A DNA stretch of 64,000 bases, taken from assembly GCF_004342065.1 (NCBI RefSeq), contig NZ_SLZU01000003.1, forward strand, positions 248,001 through 312,000. The letters are read 5' to 3'. The position numbers and the translations under genes were made by a program. This DNA is from Primorskyibacter sedentarius (GTDB taxonomy: Bacteria; Pseudomonadota; Alphaproteobacteria; Rhodobacterales; Rhodobacteraceae). This document shows positions 19,808-29,450 of the stretch, piece after piece. Under the pieces are notes generated by a model. It did not search any database. It saw nothing but the letters and a program-made list of their open reading frames with translations, and was not told the DNA's origin. How positions within the stretch are numbered: the stretch's first letter is position 1; every line of letters starts with the position of its first letter.

Positions 19808-20437
19808 TCAGTCCCGCCCCTGGATGTGTTCTGCCTCGGCCGCAGCCTGTTCGGCCGCGTTCAGGATCAACGGCACGGCGACCGGGCTTTCCAAGCCCAG
19901 AAGGAACCCCCGACCAAATCCCCATAGTTGAAGCACAAGCCGCAATGCCAGCACAGAGAAGGCCACCGGAACGATCAGCTTGGCGGGCCAGAGTGGCAGG
20001 TTGATATCAATCGTGCTGTCACGGCTCCAGAACGGGCGGGTCATATCGAAGGACCGGTCGAAATGCGCCCAGCTGCCCCAGATCAGCGCCACCATCAGCA
20101 CCAGAACAATCGCCGTCGTGATGAATTCCACGGCCCAAAGCACCCGCCCGCGCAGATGCGACACGACGATATCCATGCGGATGTGCCCGCCTTCCCGCTG
20201 CACGTAGGAAATGCCAAGAAAGGCGATCAACGGCATGGCCGTCTCGATCCAGTCGACGTAGCCGGGCAGTGGATTGTTGAAAACGTTACGCCCAGACACC
20301 GACACAACGGCCAGTAGCATCAGCGTAAAGGTTGCAAGACCCGAGATCAGCGCAAGCACCCTCTCGGCCCGAAGAAGGCCGGTGTCGACACGGCTGATCA
20401 GGCTGTCGTCGGTCAGGACGGACGCGGCGCCTGCCAT
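19808..20437 (-). CDS. dctQ: TRAP transporter small permease (DctQ)
   Basis: The four-helix small membrane subunit that pairs with DctM. 209 residues with four hydrophobic segments (about 33-50, 67-82, 105-125 and 150-170 by eye). The family segments VFNNPLPGYVDWIE and ISYVQREGGHIRMDI are present. Second gene of the dctP-dctQ-dctM operon; 65 bases from dctP, a gap that contains a strong hairpin. Confidence 0.88.
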   Translation of the reverse strand: MAGAASVLTDDSLISRVDTGLLRAERVLALISGLATFTLMLLAVVSVSGRNVFNNPLPGYVDWIETAMPLIAFLGISYVQREGGHIRMDIVVSHLRGRVLWAVEFITTAIVLVLMVALIWGSWAHFDRSFDMTRPFWSRDSTIDINLPLWPAKLIVPVAFSVLALRLVLQLWGFGRGFLLGLESPVAVPLILNAAEQAAAEAEHIQGRD

Positions 20438-20471
20438 GGCAGCCCTCCATTCATGATTGTCGGATTTGGAA

Positions 20472-20494
20472 GGCCCCGGCCAATCGCCGGGGCC
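20472..20494. terminator. 9-bp hairpin between dctP and dctQ
   Basis: Perfect inverted repeat with arms at 20472-20480 and 20486-20494 and a five-base loop, lying in the dctP-dctQ gap. There is no T-run after it on the minus strand, so it is more likely an mRNA-stabilising or attenuating stem that keeps binding protein in excess over permease, a frequent layout in binding-protein-dependent operons. Confidence 0.6.
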
Positions 20495-20502
20495 ACACGC
20501 GA

Positions 20503-21519
20503 CTAGTTTCCGGCGCGCTGGGTTTCCAACGTCGTCATCACGAGGTCATAAAGCTCTTGTGCGGGCAGTCCCTGCGCGCTCATCTCCTCGATCCAGCTGT
20601 CCCGGATCGGATCTGCTGCGACCTTGTGAAACGCGTCCAGCTCTGCGTCCGAAAGCTCGACCTTCGTGACGCCCTTCTCGTCAAGCACGGCTTCCCACTG
20701 TTCCAGCAGTTTGCCGTAATTTTCGAGGTAATAGGCGATCGCCTCGTCGACCGAGCCGTCCAAAGCCTCGCGCTCGGCATCGCTGAGCGCTTCATAGGCG
20801 TCGATATTGACAACGACCGGGCAATTCACCGTGCCGGGGTTGAGGTTGGCCGTCCACCAATCGGCCTGATTGATCGTGCCAAAGCTCAGATGCGCATGCT
20901 GGGCGAAGGCCACCGTGTCAACGACACCGGATTGCATCGCCTGATACGCCTCGGAACTGGTGACAGAGGTCGGCACACCACCCACGGCGCGGAACGCCTC
21001 GCCCAGACCGCCGGTTGCACGGACGCGCATGCCGTCGAACTCTTTCAGCTCGTCGCGCGGCTCGCCAGTGCCCACAAGATTGTATTGCGGCATGGGCGAC
21101 GTCATCAGCATCCTGGCGTTCCACTGCGCCATTTCTTCCGCCACTGACGGGTGAGAATAGACCGCGTGGCTGACCGCGACCTCCTCTTCCAGATTGCTTA
21201 CGCCGAGAAACGGAAGCTCCAGCACCGTGATCGCCCGGTTCTTGTCCGGATGGTAGCCCGCGCAGAACTGCGCCATCTCGAAGGCCCCGATCGAGATCCC
21301 GTCAAGGTTCTCGGTATTCTTGGACAGACCACCATAACTGATGTTCATGGTAAAGGCGCCATCGGTCTTTTGCTCGACCAGTTCCGCAAGCTTGTGGACA
21401 TGTTCCGTAAAGGCCCGGCGCTTGCCCCAGAGCGAGACATTCCACTCCGTTGCAGCGGCCTCGCCTGCGAAGGCCAGCGCCAGTCCGGTCACCAGCAGTT
21501 TAGACGAAATGCTGTTCAT
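20503..21519 (-). CDS. dctP: TRAP transporter solute-binding protein (DctP)
   Basis: Periplasmic solute receptor of the first TRAP transporter. 338 residues with a Sec signal peptide at about 1-23 (KLLVTGLALAFAGEAAA). The family's carboxylate-clamp Arg region is MRVRATGGLGEAFRAVG, with SEAYQAMQSGVVD downstream. Start has GGGAGGAAT 5 bases upstream. First gene of the operon; its promoter lies in the 474-base gap shared with acs. Context (uronate dehydrogenase, lactonase, dehydratase) suggests a hexuronate ligand; unproven. Confidence 0.9.
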   Translation of the reverse strand: MNSISSKLLVTGLALAFAGEAAATEWNVSLWGKRRAFTEHVHKLAELVEQKTDGAFTMNISYGGLSKNTENLDGISIGAFEMAQFCAGYHPDKNRAITVLELPFLGVSNLEEEVAVSHAVYSHPSVAEEMAQWNARMLMTSPMPQYNLVGTGEPRDELKEFDGMRVRATGGLGEAFRAVGGVPTSVTSSEAYQAMQSGVVDTVAFAQHAHLSFGTINQADWWTANLNPGTVNCPVVVNIDAYEALSDAEREALDGSVDEAIAYYLENYGKLLEQWEAVLDEKGVTKVELSDAELDAFHKVAADPIRDSWIEEMSAQGLPAQELYDLVMTTLETQRAGN

Positions 21520-21670
21520 GTATTCCTCCCATTTGTACGGCGGTTAATCCGCCTTGATGGCCGGAGCGTAACCGAGGTCTCGGGCCATGCAAAGACCAAT
21601 GCGGTCGGGAATCACCCCGCACTCAGGCGTAGGTTGAAAGCGATGACAGCCGATTCACTCGGAGTGTTAG

Positions 21671-21680
21671 CGGTATACAT
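21671..21680. promoter_or_regulatory. Degenerate UxuR/GntR-type operator candidate upstream of TRAP dctP
   Basis: CGGTATACAT shares the central GGTATAC with the four TGGTATACCA palindromes of the sugar-acid cluster but has only one good half. It lies about 150 bases upstream of dctP. If real it would tie the hexuronate TRAP operon to the GntR regulator at 52889. Weak on its own. Confidence 0.25.
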
Positions 21681-21854
21681 CGGCATACTGAAACGATTTG
21701 CCGCACCCACGCCCTTTTCCAACTTCGTCGGCTGGTTGCGCTATCGGTTTTCTGATCGTGACAAGCTGCCTGACGCAAGGGCGTTAAATTTCAGGGGCTT
21801 CCTTAGCGTCAAGCAAAAAACTTTACATAACAAGGCAACTTCCTGAAAAATATT

Positions 21855-21872
21855 TACAACAAAATCGTTGTA
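21855..21872. promoter_or_regulatory. Inverted repeat upstream of acs (possible operator)
   Basis: TACAAC and GTTGTA arms separated by six bases, in the A+T-rich block about 40-55 bases upstream of the -10-like element of acs. Position suits an activator or repressor site for acetate control. No family can be assigned from the sequence. Confidence 0.4.
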
Positions 21873-21882
21873 TTTCTGATGT

Positions 21883-21913
21883 TTGTTTAAATTTTTTCCG
21901 CTTGGGGTATAGT
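21883..21913 (+). promoter_or_regulatory. Candidate acs promoter
   Basis: TATAGT at 21908-21913 resembles a sigma-70 -10 element. Upstream TTGTTT (21883-21888) could act as a -35 but the spacing of 19 is long, suggesting activator help. About 80 bases of leader would precede the acs start at 21994. Confidence 0.4.
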
Positions 21914-21993
21914 GACCTCAACGAACAGATCGCCTGTTCGCTTTGATTTTCGGCCCAGATCGGTCGTCTCAACGCAACATTAGGGAGGAGCCC

Positions 21994-23966
<1,973 letters not shown>

Positions 23967-23967
<1 letters not shown>

Positions 23968-24659
23968 TGGCGATGGATGGCATGAAATCCCCCGCAACCG
24001 CCCCCGTTCTGATCCTGCTCGGCCCTCCGGGGGCCGGGAAGGGCACACAGGCCCGGATCCTTGAAGAGAAGTTCGGGCTTGTTCAGCTTTCGACGGGCGA
24101 TCTGCTGCGTGCAGCGGTCTCCGCCGGAACCGAGGCCGGAAAGCGCGCCAAGGCCGTGATGGAGGCAGGTGATCTTGTCAGCGACGAGATCGTCATCGCA
24201 ATTCTGCGCGACCGCCTTGCCGAACCCGACTGCGCCAAGGGTGTCATTCTTGACGGCTTTCCGCGCACCACCGTGCAGGCCGAGGCTTTGGACACGCTGC
24301 TTGCCGAGAGCGGGCAGCAGATCAACGCGGCCATCAGCCTGGAAGTCGATGACGCAGAGATGGTCACGCGGATCTCGGGTCGCTTCACTTGCGGGACGTG
24401 CGGCGAAGGCTATCACGACACGTTCAAAGCGCCCGAAAAGGCCGGTGTCTGCGACAAATGCGGCGGGACCGAGATGAAACGGCGCGCCGACGACAATGCC
24501 GAGACTGTTGCCAGCAGGCTGGAGGCATACCACGCCCAGACCGCGCCGCTGATCACCTATTACGGCGACAAGGGCGCATTGCAGCGCATCCCCGCCATGG
24601 GTGCCATCGACGAGATCTCGGCCGAGCTTGCCAAGGTGGTGGCCAAGGCAACCGCCTGA
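23967..24659 (+). CDS. adk: Adenylate kinase, zinc-LID type
   Basis: Converts AMP + ATP into 2 ADP. P-loop GPPGAGKGTQ near the N-terminus, AMP-binding STGDLLR and GFPRT, and a LID domain with four Cys in two CxxC pairs (CGTCGEGYHDTF and CDKCGG), so probably a structural zinc site. 230 residues from the ATG at 23967 (a second ATG six bases on is equally possible); slightly longer than the usual 215-220. It shares a base with the acs stop codon, so it appears dedicated to removing AMP made by Acs. This is probably not the housekeeping adk usually found among ribosomal protein genes. Confidence 0.95.
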
Positions 24660-24683
24660 GGCCCCTGCATTCATCAAGACACA

Positions 24684-24703
24684 CCCGCCCGGTTTCGGGC
24701 GGG
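24684..24703. terminator. 8-bp hairpin after adk
   Basis: Perfect arms 24684-24691 and 24696-24703 around a four-base loop, in the 122-base gap between adk and the DUF4212 gene. No T-run follows, so partial termination or mRNA processing between the acs-adk and symporter parts is possible. Confidence 0.5.
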
Positions 24704-24781
24704 CCCCACGGCGCCCAACACAGGGCAGAGTGAAACCGCGCCTGATTTCAAGGCGCATATGAGGAAGAGGAGGACCCTCAA

Positions 24782-25069
24782 ATGGCGGATCAAACACCGC
24801 AAAGCGCGTCCACAACCACCGAGGCCGACAAAGGCTATTGGGCGGCGAACGTGCGCATCATCATCATCAGCCTGATCATCTGGGCGCTGGTGTCTTTCGG
24901 GTTCGGCATCCTGCTGCGCCCTGCCCTTTCCGGCATCTCGGTCGGCGGAACCGACCTGGGCTTCTGGTTCGCGCAACAAGGCTCGATCATCGTCTTCCTG
25001 GCGCTGATTTTCTTCTACGCCTGGCGCATGAACAAGCTCGACCGCGAATTCGGCGTCGAGGAGGAATAA
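24782..25069 (+). CDS. DUF4212 small membrane subunit of sodium:solute symporter
   Basis: A 95-residue membrane protein with two hydrophobic segments (about 22-43 and 62-82), linked by an FGILLRPALSG stretch and ending in a charged tail, MNKLDREFGVEE. Proteins of this family regularly sit just upstream of VC_2705-type sodium:solute symporters and are thought to be their partner subunit. The symporter gene starts 3 bases after its stop. GAGGAAGAGGAGG lies just upstream of its start. Confidence 0.87.
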   Translation: MADQTPQSASTTTEADKGYWAANVRIIIISLIIWALVSFGFGILLRPALSGISVGGTDLGFWFAQQGSIIVFLALIFFYAWRMNKLDREFGVEEE

Positions 25070-25072
25070 ACA

Positions 25073-26857
25073 ATGGATCAGTTTACCATCAACCTGCTGT
25101 TTGTTGGCGCGAGCTTTGCGCTTTACATCGGCATCGCGATCTGGGCCCGTGCGGGTTCCACATCGGAATTCTACGCAGCCGGTCGCGGCGTTCACCCTGT
25201 CACCAACGGCATGGCCACGGCGGCAGACTGGATGTCGGCGGCGTCGTTCATCTCGATGGCGGGTCTTATCGCCTTTGTCGGCTATGACAACTCCACCTAC
25301 CTGATGGGTTGGACCGGCGGCTACGTGCTTCTGGCGCTTCTGCTGGCACCTTACCTGCGCAAGTTCGGCAAGTTCACCGTTTCCGAATTCATCGGCGACC
25401 GGTTCTACAGCCCGACCGCGCGTATGGTTGCGGTGATCTGCCTGATCGTGGCCTCCACGACGTATGTGATCGGTCAGATGACCGGTGTTGGCGTGGCCTT
25501 TGGCCGCTTTCTTGAAGTGTCCAACACGACCGGTCTGCTGATCGGTGCCTGTGTGGTTTTCGCCTATGCCGTTTTCGGCGGTATGAAGGGTGTGACATAC
25601 ACTCAGGTGGCACAGTACTGCGTTCTGATCATGGCCTACACGATCCCGGCGATCTTCATCTCGCTTCAGCTGACGGGCAACCCGGTTCCGGCGCTTGGCC
25701 TTTTTGGCGATCATGCTGCCTCGGGCGAACCGCTGTTGACCAAGCTTGACCAGATCGTGCGCGAACTGGGCTTCAGCGAATACACAGCCCACCATGGCGA
25801 CACGTTCAACATGGTTCTGTTCACGCTCAGCCTGATGATCGGTACAGCTGGCCTGCCCCACGTCATCATGCGCTTCTTCACCGTTCCCCGCGTGGCGGAT
25901 GCCCGCTGGTCGGCCGGTTGGGCGCTGGTCTTCATCGCGCTGCTTTACCTGACGGCCCCGGCTGTGGGTGCCATGGCGCGCCTGAACATCACCGAACTGA
26001 TGTGGCCCAACGGCACAGACGGCGACGCCGTGTCCGTGCAGATGATCGAAGAGGACGAAAAGTACGACTGGATGGCCACGTGGCAGAAGACCGGCTTGCT
26101 GGGCTTCGAAGACAAGAACGGCGACGGCCGCATCCAGTACTACAACGACGCCAACCCGGAAATGCAGGCCAAGGCCGCGGAAAACGGTTGGGAAGGCAAT
26201 GAGCTGACCAACTTCAACCGTGACATACTGGTACTTGCCAACCCCGAGATTGCGAACCTGCCCAGCTGGGTGATCGGTCTTGTTGCTGCCGGTGGTCTTG
26301 CCGCCGCGCTGTCGACAGCTGCCGGTCTGCTTCTGGCGATCTCGTCCGCCGTCAGCCACGACCTGATCAAGGGTCAGCTGAACCCGGGCATCTCGGAAAA
26401 GGGCGAGCTTTTGTCGGCACGTATTGCCATGGCTGTGGCCATCGCGGTGGCGACCTATCTTGGCCTCAACCCTCCGGGCTTTGCGGCACAGACAGTGGCA
26501 CTGGCCTTCGGCCTTGCGGCAGCCTCGATCTTCCCGGTCCTGATGATGGGCATCTTCTCCAAGAAGGTGAACAACGTGGGCGCCGTGGCAGGCATGCTGG
26601 CAGGTCTGGGTGTGACCCTGATCTACATCTTCCTGCACAAGGGTTGGTTCTTTATCCCTGACACCAACAGCTTTACAGATGCGGACCCGCTGCTTGGGAC
26701 CATCAAGTCGACCTCGTTCGGCGCGGTGGGTGCAGCGATCAACTTTACCGTGGCCTATGTCGTCTCCGGCATGACCAAGGAAACTCCGCAAGAGATCAAG
26801 GATCTGGTTGAAAGCGTCCGCATCCCACGTGGCGCCGGAACAGCCGTGGATCATTGA
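25073..26857 (+). CDS. Sodium:solute symporter (VC_2705/ActP-like), probable acetate/short-chain carboxylate importer
   Basis: A 594-residue inner-membrane symporter of the SSS family with about 13 hydrophobic segments. Recognisable parts are the N-terminal EFYAAGRGVHPVTNGMATAA segment, the sodium-site region ADWMSAASFISMAG, TYVIGQMTG, LPHVIMRFFTVP and the helix pair LAAALSTAAGLLLAISSA. A hydrophilic insert of about 90 residues (MIEEDEKYDW to NFNRDIL) is typical of the VC_2705 subfamily. Location after acs-adk and DUF4212 points to acetate or similar monocarboxylates. Two tandem hairpins follow it. Confidence 0.9.
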   Translation: MDQFTINLLFVGASFALYIGIAIWARAGSTSEFYAAGRGVHPVTNGMATAADWMSAASFISMAGLIAFVGYDNSTYLMGWTGGYVLLALLLAPYLRKFGKFTVSEFIGDRFYSPTARMVAVICLIVASTTYVIGQMTGVGVAFGRFLEVSNTTGLLIGACVVFAYAVFGGMKGVTYTQVAQYCVLIMAYTIPAIFISLQLTGNPVPALGLFGDHAASGEPLLTKLDQIVRELGFSEYTAHHGDTFNMVLFTLSLMIGTAGLPHVIMRFFTVPRVADARWSAGWALVFIALLYLTAPAVGAMARLNITELMWPNGTDGDAVSVQMIEEDEKYDWMATWQKTGLLGFEDKNGDGRIQYYNDANPEMQAKAAENGWEGNELTNFNRDILVLANPEIANLPSWVIGLVAAGGLAAALSTAAGLLLAISSAVSHDLIKGQLNPGISEKGELLSARIAMAVAIAVATYLGLNPPGFAAQTVALAFGLAAASIFPVLMMGIFSKKVNNVGAVAGMLAGLGVTLIYIFLHKGWFFIPDTNSFTDADPLLGTIKSTSFGAVGAAINFTVAYVVSGMTKETPQEIKDLVESVRIPRGAGTAVDH

Positions 26858-26865
26858 TGATCGCC

Positions 26866-26941
26866 GGCCGGGGGAGGCGCTGGACGCACCCCCGGCCTTG
26901 CGACTAAGAAAGAGCTCTCGCCCGTCTGACCGGGCGAGAGC
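26866..26941. terminator. Two tandem hairpins after the symporter gene
   Basis: First stem: arms 26866-26874 and 26889-26897 (9 bp, 14-base loop). Second: arms 26914-26923 and 26932-26941 (10 bp, 8-base loop). Both are perfect and lie in the 113-base gap before the DUF294 gene. The bases after the second stem (AATTCTGACAG) are only weakly T-rich, so this may attenuate rather than end transcription. Confidence 0.6.
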
Positions 26942-26970
26942 AATTCTGACAGATAGGGACGGATGCGGCC

Positions 26971-28794
26971 ATGACCCTGACCCAAGACGAGCTCAAACGC
27001 TTTCTCGACGGTGTCCATCCCTATGATGCGCTGCCAGTGACCCAGCTGGAAGCGATCCTGCCCGACTTCCGGCAGGAAAGAGTGTCCAGCGGGGACTCTG
27101 TTTACGAACTGGGCGAAGATCTTCAGGGTCTCTATATCATTCATCAGGGCGAGGTTGAGGTCCGCGACGCGCACGGCGTTCAGGTCTCCCTGCTTGGTCC
27201 GCGCAACTCCTTCGGCGAACGGGGTTTGCTGCGCGATGGCACGGCGGTGACGCAGGCACGCGCCGTTGCAGACTGCCTTTTGCTGGTGCTGCCACGCGAG
27301 GCGTTGCTTCAGCTTATCCATGACAGCGAAGCAGCCCGGCGCTTCTTTGACCGCTCGCGCGCGCCGCGCACCCGGCGCAACGATCTTGCGGCAACGCGGG
27401 TCGAGACGCTGATGATGCGCCAGCCGGTCATCTGCCCCCCGACGACCACGGTGCAGGAGGTTGCCCGCCAGATGCGCGTCGTGCATGCCTCCTCTGTCTG
27501 CGTGACCGAAGCCGGACGGCTGATCGGCATCGTGACAACCCGCGACCTGACCGAAAAGGTCCTGGCCGAAGGCATGTCCCCCGATACGCGCGTCGCCCAG
27601 GTGATGACGCCCGACCCCGTGACGCTGTCGCCCTCCTCCATCGGGTCGGACGTCTTGCACATGATGCTGGAACGCCGCATCGGCCATGTCCCGGTGACAG
27701 AGGCAGGCCGGCTGGTCGGCATGGTCACCCAAACCGACATGACGCGGTTTCAGGCGGTCAGCTCTGCTGAACTGGTGGCGGCGGTGGCCAGCGCCGAAGA
27801 CGCGGCCCGCATGGCAGAGATCACCGCCCGTATCCCGCGCCTGCTGGTGCAGCTCGTGGCGGCGGGCAATCGCCACGAAGTTGTCACACGGCTGATCACC
27901 GATATCGCCGACACGGCCACAAGGCGCCTGCTGACCCTCGCCGAAGAAGAGATCGGCCCCGCACCGGTCCCCTATCTTTGGCTCGCATGCGGCAGTCAGG
28001 GGCGGCAGGAACAGACCGGCGTCAGCGATCAGGACAATTGCCTGATCCTTGATGACAGCGTGACCGAAAAGCAGATGGGCTATTTTCAGGAGCTTGCCAC
28101 ATTCGTCTGCGACGGGCTGAACACCTGCGGTTATGTCTATTGCCCCGGCGACATGATGGCCACCAACCCCCGCTGGTGCCAGCCGTTGAAGGTTTGGAAA
28201 AGCTATTTCGAGGGCTGGATCGCCCGCCCGGACCCCGAGGCGCAAATGCTTGCCAGCGTGATGTTCGATCTGCGCCCGATTGGCGGGACGACCGCCTTGT
28301 TCGAAGGGTTGCAGACCCAAACGCTGAAGGCTGCCTCCTCCAATTCGATCTTCGTGGCCCACATGGTGTCCAATTCGCTGAAACACACGCCGCCCCTTGG
28401 GCTGCTGCGTGGCTTTGCGACCATCCGGTCGGGTGAGCACAAGAATCACGTGGATCTGAAGCATAACGGCGTCGTGCCGATTGTTGATCTTGGGCGGATC
28501 TACGCGCTTCAGGGACAGTTGGCAGAGGTCAACACCCGCGCCCGTCTGGAAGCGGGCATCGCAAGCGGGGTGCTGTCGGCGTCGGGTGGGAAAGATCTGC
28601 TGGATGCCTATGATCTGATCGCAGAACGCAGGCTCGCCCATCAGGCCGAACAGGTCAGAAGAGGCGATGCACCGAACAACTTCCTGTCACCATCCAGCCT
28701 ATCGGACTTTGAGCGAAGTCATCTCCGCGACGCTTTCGTTGTGGTAAAGTCGATGCAGTCGGCGATCGGTCATGGCCGCGGAATGCTGGGGTAA
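26971..28794 (+). CDS. cNMP-binding / CBS-pair / DUF294 nucleotidyltransferase-like signalling protein
   Basis: 607 residues with four recognisable parts: an N-terminal cyclic-nucleotide-binding-like domain (about 15-130, with VYELGEDLQGLYIIHQGEVEV split around its core, and SFGERGLL), two CBS motifs (about 140-265, each with the GxxTxxD pattern VTTRDLTE and VTQTDMTR), a GlnD-like nucleotidyltransferase domain with GSQGRQEQT and DQDN (about 330-360), and the DUF294 C-terminal substrate-binding-like domain. It likely senses nucleotides and regulates the neighbouring symporter or acetate metabolism; this is inferred from its recurring association with acs/actP-type genes. Cytoplasmic; no membrane segments. 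Confidence 0.88.
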   Translation: MTLTQDELKRFLDGVHPYDALPVTQLEAILPDFRQERVSSGDSVYELGEDLQGLYIIHQGEVEVRDAHGVQVSLLGPRNSFGERGLLRDGTAVTQARAVADCLLLVLPREALLQLIHDSEAARRFFDRSRAPRTRRNDLAATRVETLMMRQPVICPPTTTVQEVARQMRVVHASSVCVTEAGRLIGIVTTRDLTEKVLAEGMSPDTRVAQVMTPDPVTLSPSSIGSDVLHMMLERRIGHVPVTEAGRLVGMVTQTDMTRFQAVSSAELVAAVASAEDAARMAEITARIPRLLVQLVAAGNRHEVVTRLITDIADTATRRLLTLAEEEIGPAPVPYLWLACGSQGRQEQTGVSDQDNCLILDDSVTEKQMGYFQELATFVCDGLNTCGYVYCPGDMMATNPRWCQPLKVWKSYFEGWIARPDPEAQMLASVMFDLRPIGGTTALFEGLQTQTLKAASSNSIFVAHMVSNSLKHTPPLGLLRGFATIRSGEHKNHVDLKHNGVVPIVDLGRIYALQGQLAEVNTRARLEAGIASGVLSASGGKDLLDAYDLIAERRLAHQAEQVRRGDAPNNFLSPSSLSDFERSHLRDAFVVVKSMQSAIGHGRGMLG

Positions 28795-28940
28795 CGCAAG
28801 GTAAAACCCGTCGGTCCGTTTCCGGGGGGCAGGAATTAAGTACTCGGCCGCAAAGTGGCACGGGGGAGGCGGCGCGGAAAGGACGGGCAAAAGGCCCGCA
28901 TTCTGCACCGGGGGGAGAAATTTGAGGGGGAGCGACAGTA

Positions 28941-29447
28941 ATGTTTCTGGAATTGATCGCGACATTCGTGGCAGGCGTGGCTGGCGCAGGTGCGATGATG
29001 CTACTGAACCGGCTGATCGGCAACCGGCTGCCGCGCTGGCTGGTGCCGGTGGCCGCAGGTGCCGCGATGCTGGCGATGACCATCTCAAGCGAATACGCGT
29101 GGTTTTCGCGCACGGCCGAGGCCATGCCCGACCGGCTTGAAGTGATCGAAACCGTTGAAAGCCGCGCCGCTTATCGTCCGTGGACCTATGTTGTGCCCTA
29201 TATCAACCGGTATATCGCGCTGGACCGGGAGGGCGTGCAGATCAACACTGACCAACCCCAAATGCGGCTGGCCGATTTGCTGTTCTATGGCCGCTGGAAA
29301 CCGACCACGGCGGTGCAGATCATGGTCGATTGCGACCGCAACGCCCGCACCTACCCTATCGACGAGATCTCGGGCAGTGACGCGCTGAGGTGGCAAGAGG
29401 TGGGCGAGGCAGATACCATCGTCGCGTCAGTCTGCAAGGGGGGCTAG
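28941..29447 (+). CDS. Uncharacterised small membrane protein
   Basis: 168 residues, no family recognised. Two hydrophobic helices at about 2-25 and 36-50, then a mostly hydrophilic, probably periplasmic part with several Trp/Tyr (YRPWTYVVPYINRYIALD, LLFYGRW) and two Cys (VDCDRN, SVCKGG). The ATG at 28941 is preceded by GAGGGGGAGCGAC. It lies 3 bases before the exonuclease gene, which also starts with membrane helices, so the two probably act together at the membrane. Confidence 0.7.
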   Translation: MFLELIATFVAGVAGAGAMMLLNRLIGNRLPRWLVPVAAGAAMLAMTISSEYAWFSRTAEAMPDRLEVIETVESRAAYRPWTYVVPYINRYIALDREGVQINTDQPQMRLADLLFYGRWKPTTAVQIMVDCDRNARTYPIDEISGSDALRWQEVGEADTIVASVCKGG

Positions 29448-29450
29448 CGC

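Larger units (their letters stand above)
21520..21993. other. 474-base divergent intergenic region between TRAP dctP and acs
   Basis: No gene of convincing length. It must hold the dctP promoter (leftward) and the acs promoter (rightward). The right half, about 21780-21920, is strikingly A+T-rich compared with the rest of the window. Elements noted: a TGGTATACCA-like sequence at 21671-21680, an inverted repeat at 21855-21872, a -10-like TATAGT at 21908-21913, and the acs ribosome-binding site GGGAGGAG at about 21983-21990. Confidence 0.7.
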
